A stretch of DNA of 64,000 bases from the NCBI RefSeq assembly GCF_026004055.1, contig NZ_BPIJ01000002.1:745803-809802 (forward strand), given 5' to 3'. Origin of the DNA: Meiothermus sp. (GTDB taxonomy: Bacteria; Deinococcota; Deinococci; Deinococcales; Thermaceae). The notes below the pieces were generated by a model that was not told the origin of the DNA, ran no database searches, and saw nothing but the letters and a program-made list of their open reading frames with translations. How positions within the stretch are numbered: the first letter of the stretch is position 1; the number at the start of each line of letters is the position of its first letter. Below are positions 7,782 to 15,848 of this stretch, one piece after another. Made by a program: the position numbers and the translations under genes.

Positions 7782-8740
7782 ACATTCGCCCGCGCCAAGC
7801 CGCCGATTGGCCCCAGATTGCCGAGCTGCGTAACCGCTCCGAACCCGACTGGCCGGTGACGACAGAAAAATTGCAACTCTGGGATGCCCAGCGCGACCCC
7901 AAGTATTTTTATGCCGAGTTCGTGGCCGAGTTGGAAGGCCGGGTGGTAGCGGTTGGCAAAATCGAGGAAGATAGCTTCGCCTATGAGCCTGGCAAGTTCT
8001 GGATTGGGATGATAGTGCACCCCGATTTCCGACGTCGGGGAATTGGAACAGAGTTATACGGATTTTTGCTGGAACAACTCGCTCCGCATCGGCCCCGAAA
8101 ACTGGTAGCCAGGGTGGAGGAAGGCCAGGAAGCAGGGCTTCATTTCGTACACAAGCACGGTTTTAGCGAGGAATGGCGACGCTACAACAGCCGTTGGAGC
8201 CCAGAAGGGTTCGACTTCGCACCCTATAAGCATTTGGAGCAAACCCTTCATGCAGAAGGTCTAGAAATCAAGAGCCTGGCCGAGCTGGACATAAGTGACG
8301 ACATCCTGCGCCAGCTTTGGGAACTGGACTGGATTCTGTTTCAGGATGTGCCGATGGGTGTTACCTTTACCAAGCGCACGTTTGAACAGTGGAAAAAGGA
8401 GGAGACCGAAACGCCCGACTTTGTACCCGAAGCCGTGCTGATTGCACTAGACCCCCAGCGCAAAGACCCGCTGACGGGCCCGATGGTTGGCTATACCCAG
8501 CTTTCGTATGTGGTGGAGGGGGGGTTCTGGGTGATCAACATGACCGGGGTGCTACGCGAGTATCGGGGTAAAAAGGTCGCCCACAACCTCAAGCTGCGCG
8601 GTATGAAGCTGGTAGCCCAACGGGGCGGCGAAATCCGCACCACCAATGACCCCCCCAACAAGGTGATGTACGAGATGAATCTGAAGCTGGGCTTCAAGCC
8701 TTATCCGAGCTGGCTACGTTTTGCCAAAAAACTCGACTAG
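7778..8740 (+). CDS. Two-domain GNAT N-acetyltransferase (paralogue 2)
   Basis: This 320-residue protein again has two GNAT domains: N-terminal with HPDFRRRGIGTELYGFLLEQ as the acetyl-CoA loop, C-terminal with GVLREYRGKKVAHNLKLRG and NKVMYEMNLKLGFKP. It overlaps paralogue 1 by four bases (ATGA). It is more distant from paralogues 1 and 3 than those are from each other in the C-terminal motif. The N-terminal loop keeps the full RRxGxG signature, so this domain is probably the active one. The substrate is unknown. Confidence 0.85.
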   Translation: MNIRPRQAADWPQIAELRNRSEPDWPVTTEKLQLWDAQRDPKYFYAEFVAELEGRVVAVGKIEEDSFAYEPGKFWIGMIVHPDFRRRGIGTELYGFLLEQLAPHRPRKLVARVEEGQEAGLHFVHKHGFSEEWRRYNSRWSPEGFDFAPYKHLEQTLHAEGLEIKSLAELDISDDILRQLWELDWILFQDVPMGVTFTKRTFEQWKKEETETPDFVPEAVLIALDPQRKDPLTGPMVGYTQLSYVVEGGFWVINMTGVLREYRGKKVAHNLKLRGMKLVAQRGGEIRTTNDPPNKVMYEMNLKLGFKPYPSWLRFAKKLD

Positions 8741-8934
8741 TCCCGCACCCCAAAGGCCCGGCTGATTAGGTAATCGATGCACAAAAACAGTACCACTAAC
8801 ATAATCAAAGCCCCCCACCAGGGGGTATTGACCCAGATCAGCACAAAGGTGCGCTCGAGCAGTTTGAAGAGAAGAAAGCCAAACACCACCGTGGTCACGA
8901 TGGCGGCCAACTTCTGGCGAAGCTTTTGGCTCAC
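8737..8934 (-). CDS. Small two-helix membrane protein, function unknown
   Basis: The 65-residue protein starts at GTG 8934 and has a charged N-terminus, two hydrophobic segments (about residues 12-34 and 38-58) and the C-terminus SRAFGVRD. A TAGCCT -10 box ends 6 nt before the GTG, which points to a leaderless transcript and fixes the start. Its last four bases overlap the convergent acetyltransferase gene. I recognise no family. Confidence 0.65.
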   Translation of the reverse strand: MSQKLRQKLAAIVTTVVFGFLLFKLLERTFVLIWVNTPWWGALIMLVVLFLCIDYLISRAFGVRD

Positions 8935-9062
8935 CTGTTTAGGCTAGCACATTGGGTAGGGGATGAGGAGAAGAACAAAACCTGCTTGTGGTAAAAGGCC
9001 TGATGTTTTTACTGGCTATAAGCCACGCGCTTCCATCCCCTGCCCCCCTCGAGGAGAACCTT

Positions 9063-10025
9063 ATGGCCACCAACCTTGTCATTCGACCCTTTAGCCAACA
9101 CGACTATCCGGCTATTGCCGAGGTGCTAAACGCCGCCTGGCCCGACGAAGTACACACCGAAGCCGGGCTGCGCGAGGACGACGACCACGCCCCCGAGGTC
9201 AAGTGGGGACGCTTTGTGGCCGAGATGGACAAAGAGGTGGTGGCAACCGCCCACTACACCCAGTTCGAGGGGATGTATCACCCGCAAAAGTTTGGAGTTT
9301 GGGTGACGGTGAAGCCGGATTTCCGCAGCCGAGGCATTGGGAAGGTGCTGTACCAGGCGGTGCTGGAGGCCCTTAGGCCCCACAATCCCATCTCGATCCT
9401 GAGCAGCACCCGCGAAGACCAACCGCACGCCCTGGCCTGGCTACAAAAACTGGGTTTTGCCGAGAAAATGCGCTACTGGGAGTCGCGGCTGGATGTACAA
9501 GCCTTCGAGTTTGGCCGCTGGGCGCACAAAATTGAGGCCGTAAAGGCGGCGGGCTTCGACCTCAAAAGCCTGAAGGAGCTGGAAGCCGACCCGGCGCACC
9601 GGCAAAAGCTCTACGACCTCTGGCTCGAGGCCCGCCAGGATGTACCGCGCCCCGAGGCCATGAGCGAGGTGCGCTTCGAGGATTACTGCAAGTGGGTGTT
9701 CGAGAGCAAGTACTACCTGCCCGAAGGGCACTTCGTGGCCATAGACCCCAGCACCGGTCAGTACGTGGCCCTCTCCACCCTCTGGAAAACCGACGGCGAC
9801 TACCTCCACACCGGCCTCACCGGCACCCGCCGGGCCTACCGCCGCAAGGGTCTGGCCCTGGCCCTCAAGCTTCTGGGCATCGGTTTCGCAAAGGCTTATG
9901 GAGCCAAGGAAATTCGCACCGGCAACGAGGCGGGCAACCGCGCTATGCTCTCCATCAACGAGGCCCTGGGCTTCGTGAAGCAGCCCACCTGGATCGACCT
10001 AGTCAAGCTGCTGCAAGAAAGCTGA
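9063..10025 (+). CDS. Two-domain GNAT N-acetyltransferase (paralogue 3)
   Basis: The 320-residue protein repeats the layout of the two genes upstream. Acetyl-CoA loops are VKPDFRSRGIGKVLYQAVLE in the first domain and TRRAYRRKGLALALKLLGIG in the second, with the same NRAMLSINEALGFVK ending as paralogue 1. The ATG at 9063 is preceded by GAGGAGAA; the longer frame from 8988 would add 25 hydrophobic residues not seen in the paralogues. The gene is separated from the first two by the small minus-strand membrane gene, so it probably has its own promoter. Confidence 0.85.
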   Translation: MATNLVIRPFSQHDYPAIAEVLNAAWPDEVHTEAGLREDDDHAPEVKWGRFVAEMDKEVVATAHYTQFEGMYHPQKFGVWVTVKPDFRSRGIGKVLYQAVLEALRPHNPISILSSTREDQPHALAWLQKLGFAEKMRYWESRLDVQAFEFGRWAHKIEAVKAAGFDLKSLKELEADPAHRQKLYDLWLEARQDVPRPEAMSEVRFEDYCKWVFESKYYLPEGHFVAIDPSTGQYVALSTLWKTDGDYLHTGLTGTRRAYRRKGLALALKLLGIGFAKAYGAKEIRTGNEAGNRAMLSINEALGFVKQPTWIDLVKLLQES

Positions 10026-10066
10026 GGTCGGTGGCATCTGGCCTGGCTCGAGGTTGAAGCCCGGGT

Positions 10067-10471
10067 TCAAAGCCGATACTGGGCATCGGAGACCTGCTCC
10101 AGCCACTCCGTACTCACCCCGTCCACCGCTGCTTGCATAGCCAGGTGAATCATGGCGTGGGTTGCGCTGGCCCCGTGCCAGTGCTTCTCGCCGGGGGCAA
10201 AGTAGATGGTGTCGCCCGCCTTCATCTCCCGCACCGGCTCACCCCAGCGCTGGAACCAACCAATCCCGGCTTCCACGTGCAAAACCTGCCCCTTGGGGTG
10301 GGTATGCCAGGCCGTGCGGGCCCCCGGGGCAAACATCACCCGCAGCAGGTGCAGGTGCATGGGTGCGGGCGTCACCACCAGCTCGCTCAGATAGACCGTA
10401 CCGGTGAACCATTCGGGCTTACCCAAGCGGGTAGGGGCCTGGGGCACAAAGGTTTTCCAGGGGTTTTCCAT
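10067..10471 (-). CDS. Cupin metalloprotein related to manganese hydroxynitrile lyases
   Basis: The 134-residue single-domain cupin has the metal-site motif ARTAWHTHPKGQVLHVEAG and the second motif GEKHWHGASATHAM. From memory these match the Granulicella hydroxynitrile lyase (R-selective, Mn-dependent) family closely, including the WFTGTV stretch near residue 25 and the QYR ending. Many relatives are annotated only as cupins with dioxygenase-like or unknown activity, so lyase activity is an inference. The ATG at 10471 is preceded by AAGGAG; the frame extends upstream to 10504 without support. The gene stands alone. Confidence 0.8.
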   Translation of the reverse strand: MENPWKTFVPQAPTRLGKPEWFTGTVYLSELVVTPAPMHLHLLRVMFAPGARTAWHTHPKGQVLHVEAGIGWFQRWGEPVREMKAGDTIYFAPGEKHWHGASATHAMIHLAMQAAVDGVSTEWLEQVSDAQYRL

Positions 10472-10536
10472 AAAGTGAGACTCCTTGGACTCTAGTCTGG
10501 TCATAGCGACCGCAAAACGACTCTCTCCATCGGTTT

Positions 10537-10662
10537 ATACCAGATTCGGTTAGTTCGTCACCGAATGGTGACGAACTAACCCGACCGAAGGGAGTGCTCT
10601 AGGATTCAAAAAGATAGCCTCTGGGTTTTTGGTTTTGAAGAGTATCTTTTTGAATCCGGTAT
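10537..10662 (-). repeat. Two-hairpin repeat, copy 2 (inverted)
   Basis: This is a 126-bp copy of the family at 492 and 56328, in the opposite orientation, with ends ATACCAGATTC and GAATCCGGTAT. The hairpin GGTTAGTTCGTCACC/GGTGACGAACTAACC carries paired base changes relative to the other copies, so the stem is preserved. It fills the gap between the cupin and the GidA-like gene. Confidence 0.75.
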
Positions 10663-10708
10663 TAGACTACCTTGAACGCCTCTTCCGCAGCCGTTTTTCC
10701 CCCTCCAG

Positions 10709-11455
10709 TCACAATTTTTCGACTTTTGATGGGTGCTTACCATCTTCTCGTGCGGCCTCGAGCCCCAGGCTTTCCGCCAAACGCATGCCCTCCTCGGCCA
10801 TCTGCGCATAGGTACCCTGGCCCAGCACACACAAGCCTACTGCATACAACCCTTCCAGGCGGTTGAGTCGGAAGGTTGCCGCATCCCACTCACCCTCTGC
10901 AAAAACCCGGTATGCCACCCGGTAACCAGGGGTTCCGCTCTGCTCGAGCACGCTGGCTTCTTGGGTAGAAAAGGTGAACCCAAGCTGCTCGAGGTGCTCA
11001 TAGAGGTCGGGATAGGCCACCTCCGAGAGCCGCCCGGCCTCCTCGGCTATGCTGCCTATATAGAGCCTGGGCGAGAGAAAACTCCCCACCGCCAGCACCA
11101 CCTTGCCCGCCGTTTTGGAGGGCCCTTCCCAGCTTTGAATACCCACCACAGCCGACTCTTCCAGCAGCAGGCGGGTCACAGAGAGCTGTAAGAGGTGAAT
11201 GTGGGGATGGTTTTCCAGCTTGTACTTGGCCCGGCTGTGAAGCGCCCACCCTTTTAGACCTTCCTCGCCCACCTCGGCCAGCAGCGAACCCTGGGGAAAG
11301 GGGGCCTGGATGGGCGTGAAGGGCAGATAAACCGAGTCCAGGCTGGTGGTTATAAGCCCCACCCGGACGCCCTTTTGGGCCAGGGCATAGGCGGCCTCGG
11401 AACCGGCAAACCCTGCCCCCACGATCAACACATCGTAGTCCACGGGTCTCATCAT
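10709..11455 (-). CDS. FAD-dependent GidA/MnmG-like flavoprotein (short form)
   Basis: The 248-residue protein starts MMRPVDYDVLIVGAGFAGSE, with the FAD-binding GAGFAG loop, and continues with a MnmG/TrmFO-like core and a final flavin-binding segment YAVGLCVLGQGTYAQMAEEG. It has less than half the length of MnmG (about 620 residues) and lacks the tRNA-binding C-terminal domain. Short GidA-related proteins of this size are known in Deinococcota, so I do not think it is truncated. The role is unknown. The start codon lies only 2 bp from the repeat at 11458-11557, which must contain or displace its promoter. Confidence 0.75.
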   Translation of the reverse strand: MMRPVDYDVLIVGAGFAGSEAAYALAQKGVRVGLITTSLDSVYLPFTPIQAPFPQGSLLAEVGEEGLKGWALHSRAKYKLENHPHIHLLQLSVTRLLLEESAVVGIQSWEGPSKTAGKVVLAVGSFLSPRLYIGSIAEEAGRLSEVAYPDLYEHLEQLGFTFSTQEASVLEQSGTPGYRVAYRVFAEGEWDAATFRLNRLEGLYAVGLCVLGQGTYAQMAEEGMRLAESLGLEAAREDGKHPSKVEKL

Positions 11456-11457
11456 AG

Positions 11458-11557
11458 AGCGCTCTTCACAAATATCGAGCCATCGGGGATCAAGAATCTT
11501 TTGTCTTGGACAGAACAGTGGCCGCCCATCCCGGCGGCCACGTCTGTGAAGAGCGCT
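11458..11557. repeat. 100-bp palindromic repeat, copy 1 (AGCGCTCTTCACA family)
   Basis: The ends AGCGCTCTTCACA and TGTGAAGAGCGCT are perfect inverted repeats. Inside are ACAGAACAGTGGCCGCC and GGCGGCCACGTCTGTG. A second full copy is at 40674-40771 and a partial one ends at 21800. Confidence 0.75.
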
Positions 11558-11560
11558 ATA

Positions 11561-11752
11561 AGGTTTGGGGTTGGCGTAGTTCTTGGTAAAAGCGCTGTCG
11601 CACAGACATTGCCAAGGATGAATAACAGCCAGAGGCGAGACCAGTCAATCGAGTACTCCACGGGAACCTTTACCGCATGGGTTGGTCAAGGCAACGCAAT
11701 CTTCTCAAGACACTTCCTGCGGAGGTTTTGGGTGAGGTGAAGTGGAGGGCAC
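11561..11752 (-). other. Intergenic remnant, possible truncated membrane-protein start
   Basis: On the minus strand a GTG at 11661 with AAAGG upstream opens a frame for about 30 hydrophobic residues (EYSIDWSRLWLLFILGNV) before it runs into the repeat at 11557. It looks like the beginning of a membrane or exported protein cut off by the repeat, but it is too short to prove. 11662-11752 shows nothing. Confidence 0.3.
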
Positions 11753-13015
11753 TTAATGCAAAAGACCCTCCAAAGCGCCCCAAACCACCTCCTCCCAGCG
11801 CGTGTAGGCCGAGTAAGTGCCCTTGAAGGTTGCGGGGTCGCAGCCCTGCCCACCGATAATGTAGATGAGCGCGTTCCTTCCCTCGGGGTCGAAGAGCAGC
11901 CCGCTCAACAGGCCGTAGGCATCGCCCAGGTGCCCATACCAGGGCCTTGGGTAGCCCTTTAGTGGGCAGTCCAAACCGGGGGTGTTGGTAAACCGCCAGA
12001 CTCCCAACCCCCAACTGAGGGCCTGCCCCTCCATGGGGTCGCCGTTGTGGCCGTTCCACGTCCACTGGGGTTGCAGCATGTGCCCCAGCGTCTCTGGCTT
12101 CATGAACTCTATTCCCCCAACTCGCCCCTGGTTCATAAACAGCAACGCGACCTGCGCCAGCTCGAGGGCCGAAACCCTGAGGCCCCCTTGCGGCGAGAAA
12201 AAAGTGGCGTTGGTGCCGGGTCGGTAGGTGCTCAAATCCACGACCATAAAACTGTCGTCGGGCTTATCGGGGTTCTGGGTCATGGGGCCTGGAGGCACCA
12301 CCCCGCCATAGTCGTCAACCTGCGCGACCCAGGGGCCCGCCGGGTTCCACGCCTCACCCATACGTTTGCGGTATAGCACGGCCAGGTTGCCAATCTGGGC
12401 CGGGGTGAACCTACTCACGTTGAACCCGCCCTCCATCCCCAAAGGCCGCAGCACTTCCTGCTCCATGAACACATCGAAGCGCTGCCCGCTGACGCATTCG
12501 ATAAGCGTACCCAGCACCCCGGTATTGAGGTTGGCGTAGCACGCACAGGCGCCAGGGGCCTGGTGGGGGTCAAAGTGCGCCCCACCCTCAAAAAAGCGGC
12601 CTTCGGGACTGAAGAAGTCTTGCAGGGTGTAGGGGCTGGGAATGGCGTACCGGCTGCCGTCCCGCAGGGAGGAGGTGTGGCTGAGCAGATGCCAGACACG
12701 AATGGGCATCTTGGAAAAAGCCGGGTTGCGCAGGGTAAAGCCCAGGTATTCGCTCACATCGGCATCCAGGTCTATCTGACCCTGCTCCACCAGCTTCATC
12801 ACACCTAGCGCCACCACCAGCTTGGAGATGGAGGCCACCCGGAAGCGGGTCTGGTGGTTCACCGGCAGGTGTTGGTCGGGGTCGGTAGGGTGGAGGTAGC
12901 GATACCCAAGCGACCCGGCGTAAACAATTTCCCCCGCCCGAATCACCGCAACCTGCAAGCTGGGGATGGCGTGTAGGGGGTCTTGGAGAAGGGTTTGGAG
13001 ACTTTGAAAGGGCAT
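11753..13015 (-). CDS. Serine hydrolase of the beta-lactamase / penicillin-binding (class C-like) family
   Basis: The 420-residue protein has the active-site SxxK motif as SISK near residue 67 (RVASISKLVVALG), the YxN motif as YANLN and a C-terminal HLGDAYGL that takes the place of the KTG/HxG triad. This is the pattern of esterases, D-aminopeptidases and class C-type enzymes. No signal peptide is visible, so it is probably cytoplasmic; beta-lactam resistance is unlikely and esterase or peptidase activity more plausible. A TACAAT box ends 8 nt before the ATG, suggesting a leaderless mRNA. It is divergent from the exported-protein genes at 13166. Confidence 0.85.
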   Translation of the reverse strand: MPFQSLQTLLQDPLHAIPSLQVAVIRAGEIVYAGSLGYRYLHPTDPDQHLPVNHQTRFRVASISKLVVALGVMKLVEQGQIDLDADVSEYLGFTLRNPAFSKMPIRVWHLLSHTSSLRDGSRYAIPSPYTLQDFFSPEGRFFEGGAHFDPHQAPGACACYANLNTGVLGTLIECVSGQRFDVFMEQEVLRPLGMEGGFNVSRFTPAQIGNLAVLYRKRMGEAWNPAGPWVAQVDDYGGVVPPGPMTQNPDKPDDSFMVVDLSTYRPGTNATFFSPQGGLRVSALELAQVALLFMNQGRVGGIEFMKPETLGHMLQPQWTWNGHNGDPMEGQALSWGLGVWRFTNTPGLDCPLKGYPRPWYGHLGDAYGLLSGLLFDPEGRNALIYIIGGQGCDPATFKGTYSAYTRWEEVVWGALEGLLH

Positions 13016-13085
13016 CTGATTGCATTGTAGGGGTCAAGCCAAAGAATATGGCAAAATATACTAAGTTGAAATTGAATTGCAGTCA

Positions 13086-13115
13086 TTGACTTAACTTTCC
13101 TCCCTGGCCTACACT
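13086..13115 (+). promoter_or_regulatory. Sigma-70-type promoter for the exported-protein genes
   Basis: TTGACT at 13086-13091 and TACACT at 13110-13115 are separated by 18 bp, about 50 bp upstream of the ATG at 13166. A GGAGGTGA ribosome site lies at 13150-13156. Confidence 0.65.
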
Positions 13116-13165
13116 GCGGCTGGCTACCCCAAACTGTAGCCCAGACTATGGAGGTGAATTCAGCC

Positions 13166-13803
13166 ATGCGTTTTTCATCTTTTGGTCGTTGGTCGTTGGG
13201 CTAGTACTGCTGCTGGCGGCCTGGTTACCGGAGAAAATGGACTCTCAGCATTTCCAGGGGCAGACCAATACCAGTTTTGCCAGTTTGCTGAATGGGGGTA
13301 ACGCCTGGCTGTCCGACAACGGTTGGCCGGAGCGCCTGACGGGGGCGTGGCTGCGCGACATAGATTTGCCCAGCATTGTGGGAGGCATCCTTCCCCCAGT
13401 GCTCAATTTTGTCACCTGGTCGCAGGCTACCTGGAAGGTGGGTGGCACACTCAAGGACTCCATTGGCGCCCCGGCAGACAGGGAGATGCCGGCCATAGTG
13501 GGCTACCAGACAGACAACTCCATACCCCTCAATGTAAACGGTATTCGCTTCGGAAACGGGCACTTTGCCCTGGCCAAAAAGTTTAAGGTGCTGGAATACT
13601 GGGACTGGTCGGAGAACTACGCCGACATAAGCGTGGCTTTCCGAGACGACCGCCCTTACTATATCCGCTCATCGGATTCGTATTATTGGAACGGTAGCAG
13701 CACCATATACCTGAGCGACTACTACGACATGTCCTTTGCGGCTTACCGGCTCTACACACCCGCCTCCAATCCACCCCCGCCCGGAGACGGCCCGCGCGAC
13801 TGA
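13166..13803 (+). pseudogene. Exported protein of unknown function, frameshifted in its signal peptide
   Basis: A well-placed GGAGGTGA precedes ATG 13166, but that frame (MRFSSFGRWSLG) stops at 13202. The main frame is open from TTG 13189 to 13803 and reads a hydrophobic stretch GLVLLLAAWLP followed by a Trp/Tyr-rich soluble part of about 190 residues ending in a proline-rich tail. Two tandem TTGGTCG heptamers (13182-13195) lie at the frame break. A third copy would join the ATG to the main frame and give a complete signal peptide. The gene is thus off, misassembled, or phase-variable. I recognise no family. Confidence 0.6.
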
Positions 13804-13810
13804 GGTGCTT

Positions 13811-14362
13811 ATGCGTTGGTTTTATGTGCTTCTACTAGCCTTGACCCTACATCTGCCGGCCTGCAACATTTCTCCATCTGGCGCGTACATGACACTGTTT
13901 TACTTTCCGGAGAACCCGGCTTTGTGCCCGCAGGGTATCCAGGCCGAGGTTAGACTTGGAATAGGTGACCAGGGCTATATTGCTCGTAGTCTTTATTTCA
14001 ACCCCGGGAATAACAGAAGTTACGACATAGAGCCGGTTAATGGAGAATGGGAGCCTAGGCCGGGTAGCGACAGAACGTTTCAAGCGGTTCGCTTTCAGAT
14101 AACCCGACCCGCGACCAGCCCATCGCGGAGTGAAACTCTTAGTATCCCCTTACCTTCCCTGGAGTCGTGGAAGGGATTTTACAACCTGGCCTATCTCTTG
14201 TATTACGGGCGGGTACCCAACCTACGGCTACAATGCGGCGATGCAACCCCATTGGAATTCAAAAGCGAGCCGAACAAGACGTTTTTTGCGATACTGGAGG
14301 ATGCCTCAACCCCCAGCAAATTGCGGGTGTTGCAGTACAGCATTATCGATTTTAGGCCCTAA
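13811..14362 (+). CDS. Putative lipoprotein of unknown function
   Basis: The 183-residue protein starts MRWFYVLLLALTLHLPACNI, a lipoprotein signal peptide with lipobox LPAC, so it should be anchored by a lipidated cysteine. The rest is a polar, beta-rich domain (YFNPGNNRSYDIEP, TFQAVRFQITRP) with two further cysteines. The ATG at 13811 follows GAGGTG just after the stop of the preceding gene, so the two form an operon. I recognise no family; a small beta-sandwich envelope protein is plausible. Confidence 0.7.
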   Translation: MRWFYVLLLALTLHLPACNISPSGAYMTLFYFPENPALCPQGIQAEVRLGIGDQGYIARSLYFNPGNNRSYDIEPVNGEWEPRPGSDRTFQAVRFQITRPATSPSRSETLSIPLPSLESWKGFYNLAYLLYYGRVPNLRLQCGDATPLEFKSEPNKTFFAILEDASTPSKLRVLQYSIIDFRP

Positions 14363-14376
14363 GAGTGCTTCCTTGC

Positions 14377-14413
14377 CCCCCTGGTGATGAACCCTACTAC
14401 CAGGGGGTCTATT
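14377..14413 (+). terminator. Terminator-like hairpin after the lipoprotein gene
   Basis: CCCCCTGGT pairs with ACCAGGGGG across a 13-base loop and is followed by the short pyrimidine tract TCTATT. The weak U-tract makes it a moderate candidate. Confidence 0.5.
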
Positions 14414-14550
14414 GCGGTGAAGTTGCGCAGCTTTGTCTGTAATGTCCGGACTGGATCAGTGGAACGGCTGAGCAACGCAGCACCCGGCGCGGAATGGTTC
14501 ATTGAGTCCACTCACGGCTATGCTGGTGTCCTTTCCTGGGATAAAAAAGG

Positions 14551-14663
14551 TCATTGCGAGGAGGCCACTGGCCGACGAAGCAATCCAGAAGGGGGTCATC
14601 AATCCTACAGGGCTAGCGGGGTGAACTGGATTGCTTCTCCTGGCTTTGCCTCCGGATCGCAAA
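14551..14663. repeat. REP-like repeat, degenerate second copy
   Basis: TCATTGCGAGGAGGCC and GACGAAGCAATCC match the REP-like element at 388-485, with the inverted partner GGATTGCTTC further on. The right end is decayed. The rest of the gap 14414-14758 shows no gene. Confidence 0.6.
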
Positions 14664-14758
14664 GACGGCTCGATACCAAAATGATTTCAGGTGTGTTTGT
14701 ATATCCATGTATGGGGTATCAACGGGAGCTGCTTTAATTTGAGCCTGAACCCGTACTT

Positions 14759-15787
14759 CTAGCGGCTCTTGATTGCCGTCCAGACCTCGTCGTAGAGGCG
14801 GGTGTCCTTGCCTAGGTCGAGGACGAACTCGAGCTTGGCCATGGTGGCGGCATCGGGGTAGATAGCGGGGTTCTTGCGGTCGGCGGGGTTGATGAAGGGC
14901 AGGGCGGCCTTGTTGGGGGTGGCGTAGCGGTTGAAGTTGGAGAGCTGGGCCCCGATTTTGGCATCCAGAATAAAGTTGATGAACTGGTGGGCGGCCTGGG
15001 GGTTGGGGGCCTTGGCCGGTATGGCCAGGTTGTCCAGGAAGAGCGCGGCCCCTTCTTTGGGCACCACAAAGCCCACATTGGGGTTCTCGTCGGCAGCCTT
15101 GAGGGCGTCGCCGTTGTAGACCACCGCATAGGTGGCCGTACCCGCGACCAGCCGGTTCTTGGCCCCCACCCCGCCTTCAAAGCCCAGGAAGCGGGGGTTT
15201 TTCTTGGCGTTCAGGAGCACCTGTCCGGCAGCCCGTACCTCGGCGGGGTTTCTGGTGTTGATGGACTTGCCCTGGAAGCGCAGCGCTGCGCCCATCATCT
15301 CGCGGATGGAGTCCATCAGCACGAAGGGCTTGTCGGCCCCCGGCCCCAGAATGACGCCCCAACTGGTGGGGGTGGGCACCCGGTCTTTGCGGTACATGAG
15401 GCCCGACATGCCCCACTGGTAGGCCACGCTGTAGCGGTTGCCGGGGTCGAAGGGGGGGTTGGCAAACTTGGGCTCGAGGTTTTTCAGGTTCGGAATCTTG
15501 CTCTTGTCCAGCGGCTGCACTAGCTTGAGCTGGATCAGGGTGGGGATGATGTAGTCGCCCGGCACGATCACGTCGTACTGCGAGACCCCCCCGGCCTGGA
15601 GCTTGGCCAGCATGTCCTCGTTGGACTCGTAGAGGTCGATGCGCACCCGCAGGTTGAAGCGCTGCTCGAAGGCTTTGATGATGGCCGGATCCATATACTC
15701 CGACCAGATAAAAAGCCGCATCTCGCGGGGCTGAGCCAGGGCTAGGGGCATGGCCAGTATACCGAGCAGGGCTAAAAGGCGTTTCAC
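14759..15787 (-). CDS. potD: Spermidine/putrescine-binding periplasmic protein
   Basis: PotD captures polyamines outside the membrane and delivers them to PotBC. The 342-residue protein has a signal peptide (KRLLALLGILAMPLALAQ) and the family stretches RLFIWSEYMDP, AYQWGMSGLMY and YNGDALKAADENPNVGFVVP. The start is a GTG at 15787 with AAGGAGGA upstream. It is the last gene of the operon potA-potB-potC-potD, 61 bp after potC. Whether putrescine or spermidine is preferred cannot be read from the sequence. Confidence 0.92.
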   Translation of the reverse strand: MKRLLALLGILAMPLALAQPREMRLFIWSEYMDPAIIKAFEQRFNLRVRIDLYESNEDMLAKLQAGGVSQYDVIVPGDYIIPTLIQLKLVQPLDKSKIPNLKNLEPKFANPPFDPGNRYSVAYQWGMSGLMYRKDRVPTPTSWGVILGPGADKPFVLMDSIREMMGAALRFQGKSINTRNPAEVRAAGQVLLNAKKNPRFLGFEGGVGAKNRLVAGTATYAVVYNGDALKAADENPNVGFVVPKEGAALFLDNLAIPAKAPNPQAAHQFINFILDAKIGAQLSNFNRYATPNKAALPFINPADRKNPAIYPDAATMAKLEFVLDLGKDTRLYDEVWTAIKSR

Positions 15788-15848
15788 GATTCCTCCTTCA
15801 GGGTGTGCTTAGTGTACCGTAGGGATTTGCATTTCTGCATGTAGTCGC

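Noticed and set aside
11452-11661. 69-codon minus-strand ORF
   Set aside because: As a whole it is not a gene, since its second half is the 100-bp repeat; only the first 30 codons might be a truncated gene start, noted as a remnant.
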